From [Synechococcus] sp. NIES-970 (GTDB taxonomy: Bacteria > Cyanobacteriota > Cyanobacteriia > Cyanobacteriales > MRBY01), in contig AP017960.1 of NCBI GenBank assembly GCA_002356215.1, positions 1 to 64,000 of the forward strand: DNA of 64,000 bases. The letters are read 5' to 3'. Numbering within the stretch: position 1 is the first letter of the stretch; each line of letters begins with the position of its first letter. A model generated the notes under the pieces. The model had not been told where the DNA came from, searched no databases, and worked only from the letters and a program-made list of their open reading frames with translations. The translations under genes and the position numbers were made by a program. Shown one piece after another: positions 44,382 through 53,519 of the stretch.

Positions 44382-46001
44382 ATGACCACCATCCCTGGGG
44401 GAACTATCCGCCCCCATTGGTTTGTCCGTCGCGATCTTGATGGCTTTTTTGGCCTTGCACTAAATAATTTTGTCCAAATTCTGGTGATTGTTGGTCTGAC
44501 CCAAGGGGTGCTGCAATTTCCGGCAGAACTGGTCTATGGCCGCATTTTGCCGGGGAGCGCCCTGAGTTTGATTGTCGGCAATGCCTATTACAGTTGGTTA
44601 GCCTACAAACAGGGTTGCGCAGAGCAGCGGGACGATATCACTGCTCTCCCCTACGGCATTAATACCGTGAGTCTATTTGCTTATATTTTTCTGGTGATGT
44701 TACCTGTCCGGCTCCAGGCGATCGCCAACGGCGCCAGTTCCGAACAAGCGGCAGAGCTCGCTTGGCAAGCGGGCATCGTTGCCTGTCTCGGATCCGGCAT
44801 TATTGAGCTGGGAGGGGCTTGGGTGGCCGACTATTTGCGGCGGTTTGCGCCACGGGCAGCACTCCTTTCCACCTTGGCAGGAATTGCCCTGAGCTTCATT
44901 TCCCTGGGGTTTATCCTCCGCACCTATGCCCACCCGGTGGTGGCTTTTTTACCCTTGGGCATTATTCTCCTCACCTACTACGGCAAAGTAAATTTCCCCG
45001 TGCCTGGGGGATTACTGGCGATTATTTCGGGCACGATCCTCGCCTGGGGGACAGGTCTCCTCACCTGGGATGGTGGTCAGCTTACTTCCGTGATTGCCCC
45101 GATTCAATTTTATATGCCCAAACTATGGCTTGGCAGTCTCTGGGAAGCACGCACCGAGCTGATTTCCTACTTCAGTATCATTCTGCCCATGGGGCTTTTT
45201 AGCTTGATTGGCAGCCTCCAAAACCTCGAAAGTGCCGAAGCCGCAGGGGATAAGTTTCCAGCAACACCAGCCCTAGCCGTTGACGGGATTGGGACGCTGG
45301 TGGCCGCTTTTTTTGGCTCCTGCTTCCCAACGACAATCTACATTGGTCATCCTGGCTGGAAAGATATGGGGGCTCGCATTGGCTATTCTTGGCTTAATGG
45401 CTTGATTATGGGGATTTTTTGTCTCACAGGAACCATTGGTCTGCTGAATTATTTCATCCCCGTAGATAGCAGCATGGCGATCGTCCTCTGGGTTGGCATT
45501 GTGATCGTCACCCAGAGCTTTACGGCCACCCCTTTACATCACGCCCCAGCGGTGGTGATGGGCCTCTTGCCAGGGATTGCAGCTTGGGGAGCACTTATTG
45601 CCAAGAACACATTGCGCGCGGCGGGCCTTGGGAATCCAGATGCCCCCTTTAGTGAAGCGTTAATTCCGGGCTTTGAAGCCAGTGACACCTTTATTACGGG
45701 TGCTTTTGCCCTGGAACAAGGCTTGATTTTATCAGCGATGATCCTCGCGGCAATGACGGTGCACATCATTGAACAGGAATTTGGCAAGGCGGCCCTGTGG
45801 ACTTTGGGGGCAGCGGTATTGTCTTGGTTGGGATTGATGCATGCCTACCGTTGGACGCCCGGCGATACGGTTTTACAAATCGGCTGGGGCGCTGGATCGG
45901 CCTGGGCCGCAGGCTATCTACTGTTAACGATCCTGCTGGTCTATGTGCAGTGGACCCACAAAAAACAACCCCAAGCAGAAACAGAAGAAGTTGAAATTTA
46001 G
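44382..46001 (+). CDS. NCS2-family permease (xanthine/uracil/AzgA-like)
   Basis: A 539-residue membrane protein of the NCS2 nucleobase transporter superfamily. It begins MTTIPGGTIRPHWFVRRDLD followed by FFGLALNNFVQILVIVGLTQ; the ATG at 44382 is preferred to one at 44331 that adds a poorly hydrophobic leader. About 12-14 helices are visible, with family segments GSCFPTTIYIGHPGWKDMGA and the Gly-rich region VLLPGIAAWG-like near 400. The substrate is uncertain (purine, uracil or related). The plus-strand terminator at 46032 marks the end of its transcript. Confidence 0.88.
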   Translation: MTTIPGGTIRPHWFVRRDLDGFFGLALNNFVQILVIVGLTQGVLQFPAELVYGRILPGSALSLIVGNAYYSWLAYKQGCAEQRDDITALPYGINTVSLFAYIFLVMLPVRLQAIANGASSEQAAELAWQAGIVACLGSGIIELGGAWVADYLRRFAPRAALLSTLAGIALSFISLGFILRTYAHPVVAFLPLGIILLTYYGKVNFPVPGGLLAIISGTILAWGTGLLTWDGGQLTSVIAPIQFYMPKLWLGSLWEARTELISYFSIILPMGLFSLIGSLQNLESAEAAGDKFPATPALAVDGIGTLVAAFFGSCFPTTIYIGHPGWKDMGARIGYSWLNGLIMGIFCLTGTIGLLNYFIPVDSSMAIVLWVGIVIVTQSFTATPLHHAPAVVMGLLPGIAAWGALIAKNTLRAAGLGNPDAPFSEALIPGFEASDTFITGAFALEQGLILSAMILAAMTVHIIEQEFGKAALWTLGAAVLSWLGLMHAYRWTPGDTVLQIGWGAGSAWAAGYLLLTILLVYVQWTHKKQPQAETEEVEI

Positions 46002-46031
46002 GCGATCGCCTTCGAAATTTTGATCTTGATT

Positions 46032-46058
46032 AAACCGGTCGCGTAGGCCGGTTTTTTT
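46032..46058 (+). terminator. Terminator of the NCS2 permease gene
   Basis: AAACCGG (46032-46038) pairs with CCGGTTT (46048-46054) and runs into a T tract (46052-46058). It lies 31 bases after the stop, so it is the expected intrinsic terminator. Confidence 0.8.
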
Positions 46059-46677
46059 GTGGGGCGCCCACAGGGAGATTCCTAGCCTAGTCAAGAGCCA
46101 AATACTCCCAAGTGGATATGCATATTTCTGGGCTATGGCGATTTGTTCGGCGATTACAACAGAACATAGTACCGCGTAATTATCACTGCCAACAAGGAAC
46201 GAATAGACAAACTCCACCAAGAAACTTCCAATAGACCAGTTAAACTCGTAAGAATTTTTATTAAGCTTCATTGAAAAATAATTTAATTAAAACCATTTAC
46301 ACTTAAGAAAATTTTTATTCCAATAATATTTAATTTTTTTTAACTAGGTAGACCTAGTGGAAGACAAGAAATAACGATTAATACATTTTTAAATTTGGCT
46401 TTATCTTTGAAAAAAGTCATAAAAGTCATACGAAATCAATCCAAACTAGGCGATCAATTGAGTTTCAGAGCTTTTTTGTAATGATTTTTAATTTTGTATT
46501 TCTCTGTGATATATGATAGTATTCCTTGAAAGTTTTAAATTTAAATACACCGACTTTCAATTTTAAGAAACTAAATAAAAATCAATTCTATTTTGTCTTG
46601 AAAATAAGATTTTTAATTTCTTGAAATTTCTTTAATTACTAGCAATCATTTAAATTTTTACAACTTTAGAAGTCTTC
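46059..46677. other. Long AT-rich region upstream of the vWA-tubulin-actin operon
   Basis: About 620 bases without a convincing gene and almost free of HIP1 sites. From about 46270 it becomes very A/T-rich, with homopolymer A and T tracts and repeated AAAAGTCATAAAAGTCATA near 46411. A frame on the minus strand (46060-46271) is open but has no recognisable domain. This probably holds the promoter and regulatory region for the operon that starts at 46678. Confidence 0.4.
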
Positions 46678-48108
46678 ATGCTGGAAAGTCTTTTGAAATT
46701 CAGATTAAATCAATTCTTAATCCTAGCTGTTGTTAGTTTAGTGCTCATTTCTTGTACTAGTACTCGGACCCGTAATCGTCCTGATCAACTAGATTGCGTG
46801 GATAAACCAGTAGTTGAGCAAGAAAATTCAATTGATCCTTTCGCAGGAGTTACTATCGATATGGGTATTGATGCCAGTGGATCGATGGTTGGCTTTGTTA
46901 ATCGTTCTGGCACTCTATATACTCAAGCAATTGATTCTTTAAGTACACTAATCGGAAATCGTAATATTCCAACAAGATACTGGCGTATTGGTTCATCAGC
47001 ACTTAGAAATACTTTAGGAGCAGAGTCTATTACGCCGGCTCAATTTCTTGAAGCAAAGTTTCCAAAGTTTTATGATTGTAAAATAGCAGATTCCAACTAT
47101 TCTTGTGTTTCTAGTACTCTACATCAAATTTATGAACTGCCTAGTAACAATGAGCCAAGCGCAGACGTTGAAACCCAAGAAATATTAGATACGCTAGATA
47201 GCGAAGAAAAAATAGTCACAATTTTATTAACAGATCTTGAGCCAGATCAATCAGCGATCGCTCAGTTATCGAGTCGGGTTAGCCAGGAGTTACAAAAAAA
47301 TCCTGACTATAAAGCGGTACTCGTAGGTGTACGCAGTGAATTCAATGGCAATGTTTTTTCGGCGGAGACTGGCCAAATCAGTATTGCCAATTATTCAACC
47401 GATACAGCGGAAGTGGCTGAATCAGGGCGACCCTTTTATTTAGTAATGACAGGCCCAGAGATTGCTCTCGATGCAATTATCAACAGCTTTAATAATCTCC
47501 CCCTTGATGTGAGTCGGTCTTTTCGGGTTACTTCTTTTGCTGCTTCCAATACCGAGGTACTCACTCTCGATAAGTCTGCGATATCAGATCCAATCAATGA
47601 ATGTCTTGTTCAACGAGGCAATATTGGTCGCGATCGCCCAGACCGAAACCAAGCAGATCAGTGGTTAATTCTGGGTCAGCGGCGCTGCGGCGAAGAAGCT
47701 AATACGGTCATAGATATCTGGTCTGAAAGCTCAAGTTCCCTAGTAGGTGCGACGATTGCCCCAGAAAAACTCATTTCCTCAAGTCCTCTACTTAAGGCAG
47801 AAGCTGTAGACGTCCAAGGCGATCGCCTCAAAGTTCAGGCCCAAATTATCACTAGTAGCTCAGGTTCTCGTCGGGGTGAAGCAGTCTATTTAACTCTTTC
47901 CCAAAGAGATCTCGATGAAGCAGTCTGGGCAGACTGGAACTCTACCGTCGCGAATCCAGATGGGTCAAAAACACAAAATCTTTTGCTCTTTGTTTATGGG
48001 CTCCGGGAAGCCGTCAAAGGAATGGCACTTCAAAATGTCAGTCTCAATCCTGAAGCACCCCCACCCCCCAATGATGATGCGGTGAAATTTTGTATTGGCA
48101 TTAACTAA
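46678..48108 (+). CDS. vWA-domain lipoprotein, first gene of the tubulin-actin operon
   Basis: A 476-residue protein of no family I can name. The signal peptide ends in lipobox LISC (Cys26), so it should be a lipoprotein in the periplasm or outer membrane. A von Willebrand A domain begins near residue 58. The MIDAS motif is Asp65-Ala-Ser-Gly-Ser69 in MGIDASGSMVGFV, and a second metal-site Asp is in VTILLTDLEPDQS near residue 182. The C-terminal half (about 290-470) is beta-rich without a known motif. It is the first of six co-directional genes. The vWA domain suggests metal-dependent protein-protein contact. Confidence 0.75.
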   Translation: MLESLLKFRLNQFLILAVVSLVLISCTSTRTRNRPDQLDCVDKPVVEQENSIDPFAGVTIDMGIDASGSMVGFVNRSGTLYTQAIDSLSTLIGNRNIPTRYWRIGSSALRNTLGAESITPAQFLEAKFPKFYDCKIADSNYSCVSSTLHQIYELPSNNEPSADVETQEILDTLDSEEKIVTILLTDLEPDQSAIAQLSSRVSQELQKNPDYKAVLVGVRSEFNGNVFSAETGQISIANYSTDTAEVAESGRPFYLVMTGPEIALDAIINSFNNLPLDVSRSFRVTSFAASNTEVLTLDKSAISDPINECLVQRGNIGRDRPDRNQADQWLILGQRRCGEEANTVIDIWSESSSSLVGATIAPEKLISSSPLLKAEAVDVQGDRLKVQAQIITSSSGSRRGEAVYLTLSQRDLDEAVWADWNSTVANPDGSKTQNLLLFVYGLREAVKGMALQNVSLNPEAPPPPNDDAVKFCIGIN

Positions 48109-48148
48109 ATTTTATTTTTTATGTTTTTTACAATGAGGAAACAAGATA

Positions 48149-48658
48149 ATGTCAAAATCATTTAAAAGTTGGTTAGCTTTAATTATTGCAGTGGCGATCG
48201 CTATTCTTTGGAACTTACTCCTCAAATATAATCTTTTTTATGTTCCGATTCTCCCCTTAAGTGCTGGTAATGCAGAGATTGAAGATTGGTTAGCCGAAGT
48301 TTTTTGGTTGAATAATGGTATTAGTCTTGGATTAGGTTTTCTTTTACTAGGATTATGGATTTTTAAAGCCTATAACAAGCAGTTCATTCGTGCCGAATTA
48401 GTTCTTGAAAGACGATTTCAATGGTGGTTTTCAGCTTTTTTACATTTTTTAGCCTGTCTATTGATTTTCTTTAGCACTTCTTATTTTTATGGTTGGTTAG
48501 ATGACAGCCTTTATGCAGAATTTTGGCTTTGGTATTCTGGTTGTCTTTTCTTTGATACACTCTTAATTTTTTGGTTACCTTCAGCCCTAGCTACACCAGG
48601 TTCTTTACGGAATATCCCCCCCCTAGCGATCAAACTTAGAAAACTTTATGGAGGTTAA
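48149..48658 (+). CDS. Four-helix membrane protein of the tubulin-actin operon
   Basis: A 169-residue protein with about four membrane helices: residues 6-35 (WLALIIAVAIAILWNLLL), 60-77 (ISLGLGFLLLGLWIF), 92-118 (WWFSAFLHFLACLLIFF) and 128-150 (WYSGCLFFDTLLIFWLP). The sequence is rich in Trp, Phe and Leu. I recognise no family. It lies 40 bases after the vWA gene and is followed in six bases by the tubulin-like gene, so it is likely the membrane platform of the system. Confidence 0.7.
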   Translation: MSKSFKSWLALIIAVAIAILWNLLLKYNLFYVPILPLSAGNAEIEDWLAEVFWLNNGISLGLGFLLLGLWIFKAYNKQFIRAELVLERRFQWWFSAFLHFLACLLIFFSTSYFYGWLDDSLYAEFWLWYSGCLFFDTLLIFWLPSALATPGSLRNIPPLAIKLRKLYGG

Positions 48659-48664
48659 GTAATC

Positions 48665-50176
48665 ATGCAAAAAATTTATGCGATCGGTGTTGGTGGGAGT
48701 GGTGCTAAATGTATTGAGGCTGTTACTTTTTTGCATGCAATTGGATTTTATGGGGCTAATTGTGAGCTTAATATCCTTTTAATTGATGCAGATCAAAATA
48801 ATGGAAATCTCACCCGCACCCAGCAAAATATTGACAAAACCCTTAAATGCTACAAGCTCTTTCAAAAGCAGTTTTCGCCATTTATGGCCGAAAAAATTCA
48901 GGATTGGGGTGTCTGGAATCCCCTAGAGCAGTCGGTAGGGCGTTCTTTTGAGCAAATGTTAGAACTACGCCTTGATGACCCCCTCCGGAGTGTTTTCGAA
49001 GTGCTCTATGGCCCTAACGAGCGGGGGATGGATTTTGAAGTGGGTTTTCGGGGTCGTCCTCCTGTAGGTTCAGCTATTTTAGGAACTCTGGGTATCGATG
49101 GCAGCTCTCCCTCTCGGCAAACTCCCCTCGAACGTATGCTGAATGATATCCAAAACACAGAAGGAGCAACAGGCACTTTTATTCATCTTTTTGGCAGTAT
49201 TTTTGGTGGTACAGGGGCGTCTGGAGTTCCGAGTTTGGCAAAGTTAATCGGTGATCGCCTGAAGAATGATATGGGCCACAATATCGAGATCAATGCCTCA
49301 ATCTTATTGCCTTACTTTGACTTTGAGAAACCTCCAGAAAAAGAAAAAGTTTTTGCCGAAAAACGCTTCTTTAACCTAAATACCCAAGCAGCTCTTAAGT
49401 TTTTATACGAACAAAGTAAACATGATGCCATCTTTAAAAATATTTACATTATTGGCAACAGTGCTCCTAAAACTTACAGTTCAAAAACAGGAGGCGAAGA
49501 GCAAAAAAATGACGCGCACTTTGTCGAGCTCTATGGGGCTCTCGCTATTAAGGACATCATTAACCACCAGAACGATGAATTGAGTCTGACTTCCAGTAAT
49601 GATACTCAGATACATTATGTCTGTCGCAGACACCAAGATAATCTGATTTGGACTGACTTCCCAGAAGGAGATGCCCTGAAAAAAAGTTTAGGCGGTGCTG
49701 TACGAGCGGCCTATATGTGGGCCCACAATTTTTCTCTCGAACTGCAGGCAGCAAGTAACATCGGGCCAACACAGTTTGCCATCGGTGCTCCCTGGTTCCC
49801 TCGACTCTTTAATACCAAGAGCGCCAAGAAAAAGGCCCGTGGCGAATCGCTACCGAGTATTACTGATGATGACCAAATCCAATGTATCCGCGCTTTTGAT
49901 CTCTGGGCTGATAGCTTCCTCATCTGGGCCAAGCAACTTTCTAAGTCCCATCACCGGGGCGATCGCCTGTTTAATCTTGCTCCAATCCAAGAGAAAGCCC
50001 AAGAAAAATCTTACCAAGAAAAACTCAGTCGAGTTGTCATGGATCAGGCTGTCAGCCCAGAGCAAGAGCGTCAAGACTGCATCGACACGATTAAAAATAA
50101 CCTCGCTGACCTAAACAGAGTTCAAGGAGATGGAGTTGTTGGTCTCGTCCACACACTCTTTAACGAAGCCTACTAA
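48665..50176 (+). CDS. FtsZ/tubulin-like GTPase (Tubulin_2 type)
   Basis: A 503-residue protein with features of the divergent FtsZ-tubulin families. The N-terminal nucleotide-binding loop is IGVGGSGAKCIEAV (residues 7-20), then LLIDADQNNGN at 38-48, and the tubulin signature-like Gly loop SIFGGTGASGVPSLAKL at 178-194, equivalent to GGGTGSG. The C-terminal about 250 residues are not FtsZ-like. Such proteins are linked to vWA proteins in a predicted membrane-remodelling system described for other bacteria and archaea. ATG 48665 is preceded by GGAGG. It is encoded immediately before the actin-like ATPase gene. Confidence 0.8.
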   Translation: MQKIYAIGVGGSGAKCIEAVTFLHAIGFYGANCELNILLIDADQNNGNLTRTQQNIDKTLKCYKLFQKQFSPFMAEKIQDWGVWNPLEQSVGRSFEQMLELRLDDPLRSVFEVLYGPNERGMDFEVGFRGRPPVGSAILGTLGIDGSSPSRQTPLERMLNDIQNTEGATGTFIHLFGSIFGGTGASGVPSLAKLIGDRLKNDMGHNIEINASILLPYFDFEKPPEKEKVFAEKRFFNLNTQAALKFLYEQSKHDAIFKNIYIIGNSAPKTYSSKTGGEEQKNDAHFVELYGALAIKDIINHQNDELSLTSSNDTQIHYVCRRHQDNLIWTDFPEGDALKKSLGGAVRAAYMWAHNFSLELQAASNIGPTQFAIGAPWFPRLFNTKSAKKKARGESLPSITDDDQIQCIRAFDLWADSFLIWAKQLSKSHHRGDRLFNLAPIQEKAQEKSYQEKLSRVVMDQAVSPEQERQDCIDTIKNNLADLNRVQGDGVVGLVHTLFNEAY

Positions 50177-50226
50177 ATTTCTTATTTTTTACGTTCTTCT
50201 TCTAAATCATCCACTTCTGATTAATC

Positions 50227-53200
50227 ATGAGCCATCCTTGCCTCCCTGCCCTCCTCGCTGACCGCACTTCTATTCCTGCCGTCGAGCCAGGTAAATTTAA
50301 TTCTGTAAACCTCAGTCAGATCAAAAGCCTAGCCGATGATCTAGATTTTGAGGCCAGCGATGATGCAGACATTCACTCCATTCCCAGCCCCTGGGCCCGT
50401 CCCTTGCAGTTTATGGCGGCGATCGCTGACCGACGTTACAAAGCTCGGGGAGGTTTAATTCGCCAGTATCGGGGGTTTTTAGCCGCTCTAGCCCTTTCAG
50501 ATTATCTGCATTTATCGATCAAAGCAGAAGCGATCGATCTCAGCAAAGAAGAATTACGAAGAAGTAAGCTCGGCAAGGCACTCATCACCCTTAAACCAGA
50601 TACGAATCAGAGCGTTTTAAGTCAGACTTTTGGCCAGGCCGACCCTTGGCTCAAGACTTATATTTTCTATTGTGGTGAGCATGTATTGGGAATGACCAAT
50701 CCCGCAACCCTCATCACCCCAGCCCCCCACATCAGTAATACCCTAAAACAACAAATTCCCTGGATTCAAGACCATCGTTTTACCGATCCCAGTCCATCTC
50801 TGAGTAGCCGCGAACGCTATGTGGTGATCGAATGGCTCAAAACTCTTTGGGGTCAGCTGAACAGAGCTTGGGATAACGCCAATCGAGAACTTATTGGTTC
50901 CCTGACTCAAGAGCTGCAAGATTTTGCTGATGATCTCGGACAAGGTCAGGTATCGCCCATAGAAGTCAATCAAAACGAAGATGGCTTCGGCATAGCGTTA
51001 GAGCCAGATCCCCTCAAATATCTCGCACCAATGAAGCTCGCAGAAGAAGGCAGTGCACCCCGTTCTAATGTCCAGGTTATGACGTCATTAGGTTTCGCAC
51101 CAGAGCGGCCAATTTATCTCATCGATCAAAAACATCTCCCTGCCAAATTGGGCCATCGCTCTGGTGAAATTATTGTTTACGGCACAATTTCCCTGCAGAT
51201 CTTTAATCCGGAAATCCACGGGCATGATGGTGCTTACTTCCTAAAACCTGAAGACTTTTTCCTTGATGAGCTGTTTTATATCGAAGGGGACAAATTACTC
51301 CCAGGAACTTGGATTGCCGAAAAGATCAGCCTCTATGACAGTATTGACGCACAGACAAATCGGGTACGGGGTGCGAAAACAATCCTCTTACCCCTCAATC
51401 CTCTCCTCAAACAGTATTTTGCCAGTCCTGACCTGGAAAAAGTTACCAAGCTAACTGTGGTTGGTCAGGGAGGCGATCGCAAGGTCAGAGTATCCCTGAG
51501 GCTACCTTTATCAGGCTACGGGAGTAAACCTGTATTTTATGAAATTGCCAAGGAATTCCCGCTTAAACCAGAGAACAGTTTACCGGGGGCGATCCCAGTG
51601 ATTGGGATGTGGCCAAATGTCCCTGTGGGCAGTTGGAAACAATTTTTTGTCTTTACGGATGCTTCTGAAAATGTTGAAACCGCTTTTTCCCTAGTACCGC
51701 CAACGGTAGGTGCCAGCTCCTTCTTTCGGAATATGGGGCAACAGGCTCGCTATCAATATTGGGAATGTCCTCAACATCCGAATATTCTCGAAGCAGTGAA
51801 TACAGATGGTCATCCCCTCGGCGTATTGCCCCTCAAAATCCCCAAAGTTCAATTAAGAGAAACAAGGGAATGGACGGTGGGTGTCGATTTTGGAACTTCC
51901 TTTACAAATCTTGCTGTGCGTCGTGGTAATAGTGCCCCCCAATGGCTCGATCTCCAGACACAGATGCTTTCAATTACTGAAGCGCCCCTATCCATCAGAG
52001 ATCGAGCTTACCGAGAAATGTTTGTGCCAGAAACCTTTATTAAAGATGAGCAGGAACGCTTACCGATGGCAACTTTGCTCACTACGATGGGATGGACAGA
52101 ATCTTCAAATACTGCCATACCCGAACCACTTAAAGAAGCTCGGATTTTTGTACCCCGTTTAGATAGATTTGACTTTAATGTTGAACATATTAAAAGCAAT
52201 ATCAAATGGGACCAAATTCGTTTTCAAGATCCCTTCCTACGTCATCTCCAACGCCTTGTTGCAGCACAGGCAGCCCTTGAAGGCGTAAAAAGCATTACTT
52301 GGGTCGTCTCCTACCCCTCTGCTTTCTCTCCCCACGAAGAACAGATGTATTTTGCTACATGGAAGCGAACATTGCGAGATACAGCAGAGATTACCTATCA
52401 GCGTCATTTATATGATGAAAAAATTCATCGCACCGAAAGTATTGCCTTTGCGGAATATTATCGAAATGTCTGTGCTGGGGTGGAAGATAATCTGCTCAAT
52501 ACCATCTGTGTCGATATCGGTGGCGGAACTTCAGATATTGCTGTTTTTCGGGAGAGCAAGGTTATTTACCAAACTTCTGTTTCCTATGCAGGTCGAGATA
52601 TTTATCACCGACTGCTGAAGCTCAACCTGAATGCTATTGGTGATGTATTTGGACTCTCTGATCGAGATGCTAAGAGCTTACAAGAAGTTCTGAGTGGCAG
52701 TAATTTCAACTCCGCCCTCGACAACTACCTGCGGGGTAATGGCCGCAAGATTCTTGAAGGAGGCTATGCAGTCAACGCTGGCAAAAAGAGAAATAAAGAA
52801 TTCCGTACTCTACTAGTTTTTGCCATTGGTGGTTTACACCATTATCTAGGTTTAGTACAGAAATATTTATCCCAGAACAAGGATGATTGTACTGCTACTA
52901 TTTTTATTGGTGGTAACGGCTCTCGTTTCTTAGACTGGCTAACGCCGACTGGTGAATACAATAGCAACTCTGAAATCAACAAAGTTCTATTGGGTGTTAT
53001 GGAAAAAGCAGCCGAACTGCAGCCTAATCCAAAAGTCGATCCAATTCAGCGAACTAAGCATCCAAAATCTGAGGTCTGTGAAGGTTTAATTATTCCTCAA
53101 GAAAAAATTCTTAAGCGTGTCGAACAAAGTAATCCTCTAGTCGGTGAAATTTGTGAAGTCAATGGTCAAGAATTTGCGGCTTTAGAAGTTTTTAATTTTC

Positions 53201-53508
53201 CTGAAGAATGGGAAAACATCACTAGCTTTAATATAACTAGCACTCAAGAGTTAGAGCGATATATTCGCAACTTCAATCAAATTATCACTCAAGAAAAAAT
53301 TGGTAGTATCCAAGCTTTACCCGGTGTCCAAATTAGAGGCAATGAGGCTATACCCAATGATCTAAAGCGAGTATTACAAGATATTGTTAGAGATACTTGC
53401 CAGAAAAAGTTAGGTAAAAAAGAAGATTTTGAACTTGAATCTACTTTCCTCCTGCAGTTGCGCTGTTTTATGGATATCCTAGCTAGTCGCTGGGCTCGTA
53501 GTAATTGA
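50227..53508 (+). CDS. 1093-residue protein with C-terminal actin/Hsp70-like ATPase domain
   Basis: A large protein whose N-terminal about 540 residues match nothing I know. The C-terminal half carries an actin/Hsp70-fold ATPase: phosphate-1 motif TVGVDFGTSFTNLAV at about residues 550-564, phosphate-2 motif CVDIGGGTSDIAVF near 760, and adenosine motif ATIFIGGNGSRFLDWL near 890. There is no signal peptide or membrane helix, so it should be cytoplasmic. It follows the tubulin-like gene by 50 bases. The Asp of phosphate 1 and the Gly-rich loops are intact, so ATP binding is likely. Its N-terminal part may bind the client or membrane partner. Confidence 0.78.
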   Translation: MSHPCLPALLADRTSIPAVEPGKFNSVNLSQIKSLADDLDFEASDDADIHSIPSPWARPLQFMAAIADRRYKARGGLIRQYRGFLAALALSDYLHLSIKAEAIDLSKEELRRSKLGKALITLKPDTNQSVLSQTFGQADPWLKTYIFYCGEHVLGMTNPATLITPAPHISNTLKQQIPWIQDHRFTDPSPSLSSRERYVVIEWLKTLWGQLNRAWDNANRELIGSLTQELQDFADDLGQGQVSPIEVNQNEDGFGIALEPDPLKYLAPMKLAEEGSAPRSNVQVMTSLGFAPERPIYLIDQKHLPAKLGHRSGEIIVYGTISLQIFNPEIHGHDGAYFLKPEDFFLDELFYIEGDKLLPGTWIAEKISLYDSIDAQTNRVRGAKTILLPLNPLLKQYFASPDLEKVTKLTVVGQGGDRKVRVSLRLPLSGYGSKPVFYEIAKEFPLKPENSLPGAIPVIGMWPNVPVGSWKQFFVFTDASENVETAFSLVPPTVGASSFFRNMGQQARYQYWECPQHPNILEAVNTDGHPLGVLPLKIPKVQLRETREWTVGVDFGTSFTNLAVRRGNSAPQWLDLQTQMLSITEAPLSIRDRAYREMFVPETFIKDEQERLPMATLLTTMGWTESSNTAIPEPLKEARIFVPRLDRFDFNVEHIKSNIKWDQIRFQDPFLRHLQRLVAAQAALEGVKSITWVVSYPSAFSPHEEQMYFATWKRTLRDTAEITYQRHLYDEKIHRTESIAFAEYYRNVCAGVEDNLLNTICVDIGGGTSDIAVFRESKVIYQTSVSYAGRDIYHRLLKLNLNAIGDVFGLSDRDAKSLQEVLSGSNFNSALDNYLRGNGRKILEGGYAVNAGKKRNKEFRTLLVFAIGGLHHYLGLVQKYLSQNKDDCTATIFIGGNGSRFLDWLTPTGEYNSNSEINKVLLGVMEKAAELQPNPKVDPIQRTKHPKSEVCEGLIIPQEKILKRVEQSNPLVGEICEVNGQEFAALEVFNFPEEWENITSFNITSTQELERYIRNFNQIITQEKIGSIQALPGVQIRGNEAIPNDLKRVLQDIVRDTCQKKLGKKEDFELESTFLLQLRCFMDILASRWARSN

Positions 53509-53519
53509 GGAAAATAAAA

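Noticed and set aside
45924-46271. Open frame on the minus strand after the NCS2 permease gene
   Set aside because: It overlaps the permease gene and its terminator and shows no domain; treated as a chance frame.
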